Part shown: one piece after another, positions 24,965-33,569 of the stretch
Numbering within the stretch: position 1 is the stretch's first letter
How the letters are laid out: each line of letters opens with the position of its first letter
Assembly (NCBI RefSeq): GCF_900109075.1
Contig: NZ_FNYS01000001.1
Location: 310,001 to 374,000, forward strand
DNA length: 64,000 nt
Reading direction: 5' to 3'
Source: Myroides marinus
GTDB lineage: Bacteria; Bacteroidota; Bacteroidia; Flavobacteriales; Flavobacteriaceae
Made by a program: the position numbers and the translations under genes
Notes under the pieces: generated by a model
Told to the model about the DNA's origin: nothing
Database searches by the model: none
What the model saw: only the letters and a program-made list of their open reading frames with translations

Positions 24965-25798
24965 TTAATCTCTTATATGTTTATCTGAGATAACATGTAC
25001 ATCTCTTTGCGGAAATGGAATCTCAATATTAGCTTCATCCAAGGCATTCTTAACGATCTGCTGTATCACAAATACAGAATCCCAATAATTAGCTCTATCC
25101 ATCCATACACGTACATTTAGATTAACAGAACTATCTGCTAAACTATTTACAAATATTATAGGTTTAGGATCTTGTTTTACTAAATCAAACTTAGCTAACG
25201 CTGCTAAGATCACGTCCTGTGCAGTCTTAATATTAGCATCATACGAAATCCCTACAACGAAATCATATCTACGCGAAGTGATATCTGTATAATTTGTAAT
25301 AACAGAGTTCGCTAATGGTCCATTAGGACAATAGATCTTTAACCCAGTAGCTCCTGTTATTGTTGTATATAGTAAATCAATCTTTTCTACTGTTCCTTCT
25401 ACACCACTAGTATTAGAGATATACTCACCTACCTTAAACGGTTTAAACAATAAGATCAATACTCCTCCTGCGAAGTTAGATAAACTCCCCTGAAGTGCTA
25501 AACCAATCGCTAAACCTGCAGATGCAAACATCGCTAAGAAAGACGATGTCTGTATTCCCATAGTTGACGCAGCAGTCAATAATAATAAGATATACAATAT
25601 CGCTTGAATAATACTCAATAAGAATCCCATAAGAGACTTCTCCATTTCACGTTTTTCGAAGCGATGACGCAACCCTCTTAAAAAGGCTTTAACTATAAAA
25701 CCTCCGATAATTAATATCAGAACCCCTACACCTATCTTAGGTAGGGCTCCCATAATATTACTTATCATATTCTCTAAACCTCCAGCAAATTTTTCCAT
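24965..25798 (-). CDS. Small-conductance mechanosensitive channel (MscS family)
   Basis: 277 aa, close to the minimal MscS length. Three N-terminal membrane helices (about 20-40, 60-82, 88-118); the pore helix has the small-residue pattern ASAGLAIGLALQGSLSNFAGG typical of MscS TM3. A cytoplasmic beta domain follows with EGTVEKIDLLYTTI and the PNGPLANSVITNYT segment. It would form a heptameric tension-gated channel in the inner membrane. It lies 20 bases downstream of the C1 peptidase gene and may be co-transcribed with it. Confidence 0.93.
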   Translation of the reverse strand: MEKFAGGLENMISNIMGALPKIGVGVLILIIGGFIVKAFLRGLRHRFEKREMEKSLMGFLLSIIQAILYILLLLTAASTMGIQTSSFLAMFASAGLAIGLALQGSLSNFAGGVLILLFKPFKVGEYISNTSGVEGTVEKIDLLYTTITGATGLKIYCPNGPLANSVITNYTDITSRRYDFVVGISYDANIKTAQDVILAALAKFDLVKQDPKPIIFVNSLADSSVNLNVRVWMDRANYWDSVFVIQQIVKNALDEANIEIPFPQRDVHVISDKHIRD

Positions 25799-25818
25799 AG
25801 CAATTATTTATTTTCTTT

Positions 25819-27018
25819 TTACATTTTTAATTTCTTAGCAATACCTTTTGGTAAACCATCTTTGTGTACCATGATATCAGTAGTTTTATACTTCACGTAT
25901 TCTTTACTCATATACATATACCCTTTATAGTCATTCGTAGTTCCCCAAGAGTTTTTGATGATATAGTACTCACGACCTTTTTGATCTTTAGAGATACCTA
26001 CGATATGCATACCATGGTCATCAGTAGTAGTATAATTATCAAAAGCTTCTTGACGCATCTCAGGAGTTACCTTACGCTCAGGTTTTGGCCCATTGAACAT
26101 TTCATCTTTCTCTTCAGAAGACATATCTTCCCAATCTTTCTCCGGTACAAATGCTACACCATTTTTCCAGCTAAAGTATTTCTCACTTACATCACCTGCC
26201 CATGCAACAGTAAATCCATTATTAACAGCATTGTCAATAATCTCTGTTAATTCATTCATCTGTACATTGTACACTTGATCAAAAGCCCAGTTGTCTGGTA
26301 CTAATAGAACAAACTTCTCATACATTGGGTAGTTTAAGTCAGAACCGATCTCTAGATACTCATCTGCATTAATCCCTACTACCTCTTTAGCAAAACTCTG
26401 AGGAGTATACTTCTTTCCTTCCCAAGTGAACTCTTTAGGAGCTTCTCCTAAATAAGCATCAATCGCAGCTGTATAAGCTTTTTCCCAGTTAGGAGTCAAT
26501 TTTTTGTTAGGATTAGATACTACTGCTTTCAAGATTCCTTCTTGGATAGCAGCCATCTCTGCAAATTTATTATTAGCAGTACCATAGTTCAAACCTGAAT
26601 AAACAGATTGAGGCACAGCACCGTATTTTTTATACATATTCATTACATCGTGAAATGCTCCTCCGTCACCTAAAGTAACAGCTCCATGCATCTTCACATA
26701 CATTTTACCTTTCTCGATGTAAGCATTACGTGCAGAAAATATTTGAGAGATTTCTACAGGACGTTTTCCCATTCTCATCATCTCAGACTCTATAAATGAG
26801 TTAGCTGAGTATGACCAACATGTTCCTGATGAACCTTGATTTTTAATAGAAGTATTCTCGATGTTAACTACATCTGTGAATGTAAATAACTCTTTACTCT
26901 TAGCACTAGCATTAAGCTTTAATGAGTTAACTAAATTATCCTGAGCAAACGTAGTTACAGAATATCCGGCTGATAGCATTAAGGCTAAAACCCATGCTTT
27001 TAATTGGTTTTTATACAT
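25819..27018 (-). CDS. C1-family cysteine peptidase (bleomycin hydrolase/aminopeptidase C type), exported
   Basis: 399 aa. Signal peptide about 1-25 (ends TTFAQ). Papain-fold catalytic residues are visible: NQGSSGTCWSYS (Q61, C67), DDHGMHIVG (H338) and IKNSWG (N356). The spacing and the EISQIFSARNAYIEKG segment resemble bleomycin hydrolase/PepC rather than cathepsins. Unlike cytosolic PepC it carries a signal peptide, so it likely works in the periplasm or is lipid-free secreted. A -7-like box (TATCTTTA) is close upstream of the ATG. Confidence 0.9.
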   Translation of the reverse strand: MYKNQLKAWVLALMLSAGYSVTTFAQDNLVNSLKLNASAKSKELFTFTDVVNIENTSIKNQGSSGTCWSYSANSFIESEMMRMGKRPVEISQIFSARNAYIEKGKMYVKMHGAVTLGDGGAFHDVMNMYKKYGAVPQSVYSGLNYGTANNKFAEMAAIQEGILKAVVSNPNKKLTPNWEKAYTAAIDAYLGEAPKEFTWEGKKYTPQSFAKEVVGINADEYLEIGSDLNYPMYEKFVLLVPDNWAFDQVYNVQMNELTEIIDNAVNNGFTVAWAGDVSEKYFSWKNGVAFVPEKDWEDMSSEEKDEMFNGPKPERKVTPEMRQEAFDNYTTTDDHGMHIVGISKDQKGREYYIIKNSWGTTNDYKGYMYMSKEYVKYKTTDIMVHKDGLPKGIAKKLKM

Positions 27019-27260
27019 AATTGTTAGATTGTTAGAATCGTAAAGATAAAAAAAGTGATTTAAACAGTCCCTTATTCATATATTAAAATTAGTTTTACTA
27101 ACTTCACTCCTCTTCGAAACACTAGTTACTCCCTCTTTAAACTACTTAATAAGTGGTGATTGCCGTAGTGTTTTCTTTTGTCATCAATACACTATTAAAT
27201 ACTAGTATTTTTATAATTATACCAACACAAGAGCATTCTTATACTGATTTTGATAGGTAT

Positions 27261-27359
27261 GAGTCCATACTGACTCCATAGTGTGTGCATAGTGACTCCA
27301 TTAAAACAACAGGTTTTAATGGAGTCACAATGCTGGTACACTACTCATACTATTCTCAC
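27261..27359. repeat. 11-bp tandem repeat element, locus 2
   Basis: Nine consecutive 11-base units: four on the plus strand (27261-27304: GAGTCCATACT, GACTCCATAGT, GTGTGCATAGT, GACTCCATTAA), an 11-base centre, and four on the minus strand (27316-27359), the innermost again GACTCCATTAA, outer ones more diverged. The inner units plus centre form a perfect 16-bp stem (27292-27307 with 27313-27328) with a 5-nt loop. Same family as 4950-5025. Confidence 0.78.
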
Positions 27360-27438
27360 ATAACAATCTTATCCCAAATTATACATTCAATAAATAGATA
27401 CAGCAATAAATCTATCTAGAACTAAACACCATAAAAAA

Positions 27439-27468
27439 ACAGTGCATCCTATCTCAAGAATGCACTGT
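27439..27468 (-). terminator. Terminator of the S9 peptidase gene
   Basis: A 9-bp stem, ACAGTGCAT at 27439-27447 with ATGCACTGT at 27460-27468, followed by a T run on the minus strand, 23 bases beyond the stop codon. Confidence 0.78.
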
Positions 27469-27490
27469 CTACATATATATTATTTAAATA

Positions 27491-29392
27491 CTATAAAGTC
27501 TCTTTCAACCAACGGAAGAATTCACCTTGCCATACTTGAGCATTTTGTGGTCTTACTACCCAGTGGTTTTCGTCTGGTAAGTATAAGAATCTACTTTTGA
27601 TACCTCTTAACTGAGCAGCTTGGAAAGCTTCTTGCCCTTGTCCGATTGGCACACGGTAGTCTTTACCTCCTTGGATTACTAAGATTGGAGTATTCCATTT
27701 ATCAACGTTGTTGATTGGGTTAAAGTTTTTGATAGCGTTTTGAGCATCTTTATTGTCTTTTTCCCAGTATGCTCCTCCTGTATCAAAGTTAGGGAAGAAC
27801 ACCTCTTCTGTAGTACCATACATACTCACTAAGTCAAATACTCCACAGTGAGAAATGAATGATTTGAAACGGTTCTCGTGGATACCTGCTAAGTAGAATA
27901 CTGAATATCCTCCGTAGCTAGCTCCTACTGCTCCTAATCTTTCTTTGTCTACATACTTCTCTTTAGCTACGTCATCGATAGCAGCTAAATAATCTTGCAT
28001 TGGTTTACCTGCCCAATCTTTAGAGATTGCTTCGTTCCACTCTACACCATGACCTGGCATACCTCTACGGTTAGGAGCTACTACGATATATCCTTCTGCT
28101 GCCATTAATTGGAAATTCCAACGGAAAGAATAAAATTGAGATAATGCTGACTGTGGTCCTCCTTGAGCATAAAGTAATGTTGGATACTTTTTGTTAGGAT
28201 CAAAATTAGGTGGATATACTACCCAAGTAACCATATCTTTACCATCTACTGTCTTCACAATTCTCTTTTCACTCTTACTTAAAGCAAGTTTAGAGTAAAC
28301 ATCATTGTTTACTTTAGTGATTTGGTTCCATGTCTTCTTAGACATATTGTAAGCATATACTTCTGAAGCATGGTTAAAATCTGTACGAGTTACGATAGCT
28401 GTATCACCAGTAACATCAACAATACTATTCACGTCAAAGTTACCATCAGTGATCTGTCTAACAGTAATAGCAATACGAGTTCTTCCTGGGAAGTTAACTT
28501 CGAATAACTGTACAGTACCACCTACTGCAGCGATAAAGTAAATCTTCTTACCATCTTTACTCCATCTGTAACTATCTACAGTACCATCCCATCCAGCAGT
28601 AAGATTCATCTTAATACCGTGGTAATCTACGATGATATCATTCTTATCAGCCTCATACCCGTCACGTTTCATTTGTAACCAAGTAAGGTGTCCTTCTGGA
28701 GAATAAGTAGGGTGTGTATCGTAACCTTTATTTTCTTCTGTTAAGTTCTTAGTTTGTTTAGAAGCTAAGTCGTATAAGTATAAATCCGTATTGGTACTTG
28801 TCGCGTACTCTGTACCGAACTTCTTCTTAGAAACGTAAACAATACCTTTACCGTCAGGAGTCCAGATATAATCTTCGTCTCCTCCGAAAGGTTTCTGTGG
28901 AGCATCATAAGGTTCGTTACCCATGATGTCTACTTTTGACTCTTTATTATCTGTGTTAGCAAAGAATACGTGGTTATGCGTTCCATCATTCCAAGTATCC
29001 CAGTGTCTGTAATCTAATCCGTCATATACATAAGCATCAGATTTCTCCATAGTAGGATAAATATCTTTACCTAGTACTTTATTAATCTTAACTGCTTCGT
29101 GTGATAAGATAGTTTTTCCATCAGGAGAAATATTTTTATCACTTAATAAGTGTTTATATTCCTTAATCTCTACTGGATTACCACCAGTTACAGGAATCTG
29201 ATAAGTCTTAGAGTCAAACTTATCTTCAGCCATATTAGCATGGCTAACTTTAAAGATTAGGTTCTTACCATCTTTAGTAACTCCAATAGGACTTACTCTT
29301 CCTAATTTCCACAGAAGCTCTTTAGTCATTACTTCTTGTGAAAAAGCAGATAAACTCGCTAAGCTTAAAGCAAATAAGAATATTTTTTTCAT
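27491..29392 (-). CDS. S9-family serine peptidase (dipeptidyl/acylaminoacyl peptidase-like), exported
   Basis: 633 aa. Signal peptide about 1-18 (ends SAFSQ). N-terminal beta-propeller (about 25-385, with repeated SPDGK/SKDGKK motifs) and C-terminal alpha/beta-hydrolase domain (about 390-633). Catalytic triad: S492 in GASYGGYS, D578 in GGKDYRVP, H610 in ENHW. The domain order matches prolyl oligopeptidase/acylaminoacyl-peptidase relatives; likely trims proline-containing peptides in the periplasm. Monocistronic. Confidence 0.93.
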   Translation of the reverse strand: MKKIFLFALSLASLSAFSQEVMTKELLWKLGRVSPIGVTKDGKNLIFKVSHANMAEDKFDSKTYQIPVTGGNPVEIKEYKHLLSDKNISPDGKTILSHEAVKINKVLGKDIYPTMEKSDAYVYDGLDYRHWDTWNDGTHNHVFFANTDNKESKVDIMGNEPYDAPQKPFGGDEDYIWTPDGKGIVYVSKKKFGTEYATSTNTDLYLYDLASKQTKNLTEENKGYDTHPTYSPEGHLTWLQMKRDGYEADKNDIIVDYHGIKMNLTAGWDGTVDSYRWSKDGKKIYFIAAVGGTVQLFEVNFPGRTRIAITVRQITDGNFDVNSIVDVTGDTAIVTRTDFNHASEVYAYNMSKKTWNQITKVNNDVYSKLALSKSEKRIVKTVDGKDMVTWVVYPPNFDPNKKYPTLLYAQGGPQSALSQFYSFRWNFQLMAAEGYIVVAPNRRGMPGHGVEWNEAISKDWAGKPMQDYLAAIDDVAKEKYVDKERLGAVGASYGGYSVFYLAGIHENRFKSFISHCGVFDLVSMYGTTEEVFFPNFDTGGAYWEKDNKDAQNAIKNFNPINNVDKWNTPILVIQGGKDYRVPIGQGQEAFQAAQLRGIKSRFLYLPDENHWVVRPQNAQVWQGEFFRWLKETL

Positions 29393-29696
29393 TGTTAGAG
29401 TTTTATAAAAGCGTAAAAATAGGCTTTTCTTTTGATTTCGTCCGAAAGATAAGTAATTCTATTATTATGAAGGCCTTTTATTACATAAAGAACATTTTTA
29501 TCCAACATCTTCTACATATATTATTTAGGTATAATAAGTCAGTAGCCAAATATTCATAAATATTATCAAAAAAAGGCTATAAAAGCACGGATTCAATCAA
29601 TTATTCATACTAACTAACTCTAAGTGCGTTATTTTTTCATTAAGAACTCCATTATTGAAAAAAAAATAGGTATTTTCACGCACAAATTATTTTAAT
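29393..29696. other. 304-base divergent intergenic region
   Basis: AT-rich spacer between the divergent S9 peptidase and symporter genes. A near-consensus -7 box, TATCTTTC on the minus strand (29444-29451), may serve the peptidase. I see no gene, strong hairpin or repeat. Confidence 0.5.
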
Positions 29697-30950
29697 ATGA
29701 AAAACAACAAACTATTCATCGCTATTATTATTGCGCTAGTAATAGGTGTAGTAGCAGGAAGTATTGTTCATTATAACTTCCATGATTATGCTGAATCTTT
29801 TTCAAGTAACATTAAATTATTAGGTACTATATTCATCCGTCTTGTGCAGATGATCATTGCTCCTTTAGTATTCTGTACACTTGTGGTAGGTATCGCTAAG
29901 ATGGGAGATATGAGTATGGTAGGACGTGTTGGAGCTAAAGCAATGGGTTGGTTCCTTTCAGCTTCATTAGTTTCTCTTACGATTGGTTTACTATTAGTAA
30001 ACTGGTTTAAACCAGGTGTTGGAACAGGTCTAAATGATTCTAAAGATATTTCGGCTGATTCCGCAAGTGACTTACTTACTAAGACTAATTCACTTTCATT
30101 AGAGACCTTTATCGAGCACATGATTCCTAAGAGTATATTCGAAGCTTTTGCTCATAATGAAGTACTACAAATCGTTGTTTTCTCAGTATTCTTTGGTATT
30201 GCCCTATCAACACTAGGAAAAAAAGGAAAATCTATTATCAAATTATTTGATAGAATCTCTGAGGTAGTTTTAAAAATGGTAACATATATCATGTGGACTG
30301 CTCCACTAGGTGTACTAGGTGCTATCGCAGGTGCTGTTGCTAAATACGGATTAAGTATTTTCCTTACTTATGCTAAATATTTAGTTGCATTCGCTTCAGG
30401 TTTAGCATTATTATGGGTAGTACTAATCTTCGTTGGTTATTTAATTATCGGAAAAGACGTATGGAGATTATTAAAAGCTATAAAAGAACCTCTATTAATT
30501 GCATTTTCGACAACAAGTAGTGAGGCAGTTTTCCCAAAACTTGTAGAACAGTTAAAAGCGTATGGTTGTTCTCCTAAAATCGTTTCATTTACCTTACCTT
30601 TGGGTTACTCGTTTAATCTTGACGGAAGTATGATGTATTTGACATTTGCATCTATCTTCATTGCTCAGATTTACGATGTTCACATGAGTATAGCAGATCA
30701 GATATTGATGTTACTAGTACTTATGGTAACGAGTAAAGGAGTAGCTGGTGTACCACGTGCTTCGCTAATCGTTATTGTAGCTACTTGTGCGATGTTTAAT
30801 ATTCCACCAGAAGGTATTGCATTCATCTTGCCTATTGATCACTTCTGTGATATGGGAAGAAGTATGACTAACGTGTTAGGTAACGCTTTATCAACTGCTG
30901 CAATTGACAAATTTGAAACAAAACATGAACAACCTAGCCAAATAAGTTAG
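29697..30950 (+). CDS. Dicarboxylate/amino acid:cation symporter (DAACS family)
   Basis: 417 aa, about eight membrane helices plus two re-entrant hairpins. Family signatures are AFSTTSSEAVFPK (the serine-rich hairpin HP1 motif, near 270-282) and LDGSMMYLTFASIF with LPIDHFCDMGRSMTNVLGN near the end (substrate and Na+ binding). The family includes GltP/DctA; glutamate/aspartate or C4-dicarboxylates are the likely substrates, but D-residue usage cannot fix which. It starts 304 bases from the divergent peptidase and is 19 bases ahead of the DedA gene, so the pair may be an operon. Confidence 0.92.
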   Translation: MKNNKLFIAIIIALVIGVVAGSIVHYNFHDYAESFSSNIKLLGTIFIRLVQMIIAPLVFCTLVVGIAKMGDMSMVGRVGAKAMGWFLSASLVSLTIGLLLVNWFKPGVGTGLNDSKDISADSASDLLTKTNSLSLETFIEHMIPKSIFEAFAHNEVLQIVVFSVFFGIALSTLGKKGKSIIKLFDRISEVVLKMVTYIMWTAPLGVLGAIAGAVAKYGLSIFLTYAKYLVAFASGLALLWVVLIFVGYLIIGKDVWRLLKAIKEPLLIAFSTTSSEAVFPKLVEQLKAYGCSPKIVSFTLPLGYSFNLDGSMMYLTFASIFIAQIYDVHMSIADQILMLLVLMVTSKGVAGVPRASLIVIVATCAMFNIPPEGIAFILPIDHFCDMGRSMTNVLGNALSTAAIDKFETKHEQPSQIS

Positions 30951-30969
30951 GTTACAGAAATAAAACATA

Positions 30970-31674
30970 ATGGACGAATTTACAATTTCACAACTTATTA
31001 ACCCTGAATTCTATATAAATCTACAGATTGCAGGACACTCTATTGGTATATATGTAGTTTTATTTATTGTATTTGCTGAAACAGGTTTATTTGCAGGTTT
31101 CTTTTTACCAGGAGACAGCTTGTTATTCCTTTCAGGTATCTACAGTACAGCATTAATGGAAGAAGTACTTCCTATCGAAAGTGATTTTCTTAATGTTGCA
31201 TTACTAGCCACGTTAGTAGCCTTATCTGGTATATTGGGTAATAGTTTTGGTTATTGGTTTGGTAAGAAGAGTGGTAATTACCTCTACAACGTCAAGGACA
31301 ACTTTATCTATAAGAAGAAGTATTTATACGAATCAAAAGTATTCTTTGAAAGACATGGAGGAAGAGCTATTATCTTCGCTCGTTTCTTACCAGTAGTGAG
31401 AACATTTGCTCCTATTATTGCAGGTATTGTACACATGGATATTAAGAAATTTATGTTGTACAATGTGATTAGTTCATTCTTATGGGCAACTACTTTAATC
31501 TTCGCTGGACACTACTTACAAGTATGGTTATTGAATGATTATGGTATTGACTTAAAACACTATATTGAGTACATCATTCTATTCTTAGTTTTAGTTACTA
31601 CATTACCAGTAATTTTAAAACTAGTTAAAAGTAAAGGTGGAAAAAAAGAAGTTGACAATGTAGATCAAGCTTAA
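30970..31674 (+). CDS. DedA-family membrane protein
   Basis: 234 aa. The SNARE-associated/VTT domain with ETGLFAGFFLPGDSLLFLSG (about 37-56) and FARFLPVVRTFAPIIAG (about 136-152), both hallmark DedA motifs with the functionally needed acidic and arginine residues. Five or six hydrophobic segments. DedA proteins recycle or flip lipid carriers and help maintain proton motive force. Located 19 bases after the symporter, followed by a terminator. Confidence 0.93.
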   Translation: MDEFTISQLINPEFYINLQIAGHSIGIYVVLFIVFAETGLFAGFFLPGDSLLFLSGIYSTALMEEVLPIESDFLNVALLATLVALSGILGNSFGYWFGKKSGNYLYNVKDNFIYKKKYLYESKVFFERHGGRAIIFARFLPVVRTFAPIIAGIVHMDIKKFMLYNVISSFLWATTLIFAGHYLQVWLLNDYGIDLKHYIEYIILFLVLVTTLPVILKLVKSKGGKKEVDNVDQA

Positions 31675-31693
31675 TCTACATTTTAATATACAG

Positions 31694-31723
31694 AAGGCTG
31701 TTTCATTGAGACAGCCTTTTTTT
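31694..31723 (+). terminator. Terminator of the symporter-dedA unit
   Basis: Stem AAGGCTGT...ACAGCCTT (31694-31718, extended by one G-T pair) followed by seven or more T. Confidence 0.82.
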
Positions 31724-31741
31724 ATACACTATACCTAACAA

Positions 31742-31774
31742 AAAAGGGCTGTATCGATGTGATACAGCCCTTTT
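31742..31774 (-). terminator. Terminator of the ferredoxin gene
   Basis: A 14-bp perfect stem (31742-31755 with 31761-31774), 5-nt loop, flanked by A and T runs on both sides, so it can work in both directions. It lies 20 bases beyond the ferredoxin stop. Confidence 0.82.
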
Positions 31775-31794
31775 CTTATAATAAAGGATATTTG

Positions 31795-32133
31795 TTATGA
31801 TTCTGGTGCTAATTCCACTACTAATCCTTCCATTGAAGGCTCTATGTGTAACTGGCATCCTAGACGACTATTATCTTTCACATTAAATGCTTCAGACAAC
31901 ATAGCCTCTTCATCTGGATTCATTTCTGGCAATTCTACCTCATCACCATTTATTACATAGCACTGACAAGAAGCACACATAGCCATACCTCCACAGATAC
32001 CTATAGTACCTTCAGGAGCTAATTCGTAAGCACGTACTACTTCCATTACATTCATTTGCATATCAGTAGGAGCGTCAACTTCATGAGAAACTCCGTCTCT
32101 ATCTATAATAGTAATTTTGATATCTTCTGCCAT
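31795..32133 (-). CDS. 2Fe-2S ferredoxin (adrenodoxin/ISC type)
   Basis: 112 aa from the ATG at 32133; an in-frame ATG three codons upstream is inside the preceding gene, and 32133 is one base after that gene's stop. Cluster ligands C47, C53, C56 (Cx5Cx2C) and C93 fit the adrenodoxin/ISC ferredoxin pattern. Likely the electron carrier for the reductase encoded immediately upstream. Confidence 0.9.
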   Translation of the reverse strand: MAEDIKITIIDRDGVSHEVDAPTDMQMNVMEVVRAYELAPEGTIGICGGMAMCASCQCYVINGDEVELPEMNPDEEAMLSEAFNVKDNSRLGCQLHIEPSMEGLVVELAPES

Positions 32134-32134
32134 T

Positions 32135-33187
32135 TTAGTCAATTGATTTTACTACTGCTTTTTCAGCTTCTTTACGTGTTCCATCGAATCCGTTAATTCC
32201 TGAAACAGTAGTATATTTTAATACAAATTTCTTACCTGGGTTAAGCATGTTATAAACACTCTGACACATTAAAGTAGCCTCGTGGAATCCACACAAGATT
32301 AATTTAAGTTTACCTGGATAAGTATTCACGTCCCCGATTGCATAAATACCAGGAATATTAGTTTGATAGTCTAATGCATTATTTACTTTAATAGCATTCT
32401 TCTCTATCTCTAATCCCCAATCAGCAATAGGTCCTAATTTAGGAGTTAATCCAAATAGTGGAATGAAGTAATCACAAGCTATTTCTCGTTTCTCACCTTC
32501 GATGTCCACCACTACAGACTCTAATTTATCAGATCCTTTTAATTCAACTATCTCACCAGGAGTTAGCATATTAATCTTACCTTGATTTTTTAAAGCTTGT
32601 ACTTTTTCTACTGAATCTAGAGCTCCTCTGAACTCATTACGTCTGTGAACTAAATGCACTTCTGCAGCAACATCAGCTAAGAAAATACTCCAGTCTAAAG
32701 CAGAGTCACCACCACCAGCGATAACAATCTTTTTCCCAGCAAACATTTCTGGTTTCTTAACGAAGTATTCAACTCCTTTATCCTCATAAAATGCAAGATT
32801 CTCTAACTCTGGTTTACGCGGTTCGAATGAACCTAATCCACCAGCTATAGCTACTGCCTTACCATGATGTTTTGTCCCCTTATTAGTTGTAACTATAAAA
32901 GTACCATCTTCAAGTTTTTCCACAGTCTCAGCTACTTCATTTAATGTAAAACCAGGTTGGAACTGTTTGATTTGTTCCATTAGGTTGTCTATTAACTCTG
33001 CAGCTCCTACACTTGGATATCCAGGGATATCAAAAATAGGTTTCTTAGGGTATAACTCTGTTAGCTGACCTCCTGGTTGAGGAAGTCCGTCTATTAGATG
33101 ACATTTTAGTTTTAATAATCCTGCTTCGAATACAGCGAACAGACCAGTAGGGCCCGCTCCAATAATTATTATATCGGTCTCAATCAT
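32135..33187 (-). CDS. FAD-dependent ferredoxin/NAD(P)H reductase, thioredoxin-reductase-like
   Basis: 350 aa. FAD-binding GAGPTG near residues 10-15, a second nucleotide-binding GGGDSALDW (about 155-163) and a C-terminal AIGDVNTYPGKLKLILCG segment, which match the YumC-type ferredoxin-NADP+ reductases. No CxxC redox pair of true thioredoxin reductase is present. Its stop codon is followed after one base by the ferredoxin start, so both are made together; physiologically it would reduce that ferredoxin using NAD(P)H. A perfect -7 box overlapped by an inverted repeat is just upstream. Confidence 0.9.
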   Translation of the reverse strand: MIETDIIIIGAGPTGLFAVFEAGLLKLKCHLIDGLPQPGGQLTELYPKKPIFDIPGYPSVGAAELIDNLMEQIKQFQPGFTLNEVAETVEKLEDGTFIVTTNKGTKHHGKAVAIAGGLGSFEPRKPELENLAFYEDKGVEYFVKKPEMFAGKKIVIAGGGDSALDWSIFLADVAAEVHLVHRRNEFRGALDSVEKVQALKNQGKINMLTPGEIVELKGSDKLESVVVDIEGEKREIACDYFIPLFGLTPKLGPIADWGLEIEKNAIKVNNALDYQTNIPGIYAIGDVNTYPGKLKLILCGFHEATLMCQSVYNMLNPGKKFVLKYTTVSGINGFDGTRKEAEKAVVKSID

Positions 33188-33205
33188 GATGTAGTTTAAT
33201 TTAGT

Positions 33206-33222
33206 GCAAAGCTATACTTTGC
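33206..33222 (-). promoter_or_regulatory. Promoter and overlapping inverted repeat of the reductase-ferredoxin unit
   Basis: TAGCTTTG on the minus strand (33207-33214, exact TAnnTTTG) gives a predicted start near 33200, 13 bases before the ATG. The same bases form GCAAAG-CTATA-CTTTGC, an inverted repeat with 6-bp arms (33206-33211 and 33217-33222), a possible repressor site. Confidence 0.45.
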
Positions 33223-33306
33223 GATTTTTATTAAAAATGATAAAAGTCAATAATATGTAATAAGTACCATGATTGCACTTAATTACACATTACTGACTAT
33301 GTATTT

Positions 33307-33546
33307 TTATCCCACATTAACTACAGTTTCGATCTCTGGAGCATACTTTTTAATAGTAGTCTCAACTCCAGCACTTAGCGTCATTTGATTAACGCTACAA
33401 GCAGTACAAGCTCCTTCTAAACGAACTTTTACGTGCTTATCATCTACAATCTCGATAAGAGTAATATCTCCTCCATCTGATTGTAAGAATGGGCGAATCT
33501 CATCTAACGCCTTTTCTACATTCTGTTGTATAGTTTGTGATGCCAT
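33307..33546 (-). CDS. NifU C-terminal-domain protein (Fe-S scaffold/carrier)
   Basis: 79 aa. Consists only of the Nfu domain with the CTAC motif (C47, C50) that holds a shared Fe-S cluster, within GACTACSVNQMTLSAGVE. Typical for small Nfu carriers delivering clusters to apo-proteins. It starts 23 bases after the mrp stop codon, so the two genes are probably co-transcribed. Confidence 0.93.
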   Translation of the reverse strand: MASQTIQQNVEKALDEIRPFLQSDGGDITLIEIVDDKHVKVRLEGACTACSVNQMTLSAGVETTIKKYAPEIETVVNVG

Positions 33547-33569
33547 ATATTTTCCTATAAATTATAATC

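Larger units (their letters stand above)
27019..27490. other. 472-base intergenic region
   Basis: No credible gene. From right to left it holds the terminator of the S9 peptidase gene (27439-27468), the 99-bp 11-mer repeat element (27261-27359), an unremarkable AT-rich stretch, and the likely promoter of the C1 peptidase gene near 27040. Confidence 0.7.

Noticed and set aside
29786-30121. 111-codon minus-strand ORF
   Set aside because: Antisense to the symporter gene; shadow frame.
30946-30956. TAGGTTACA half-site after the symporter gene
   Set aside because: A single half-site without symmetry or promoter context.
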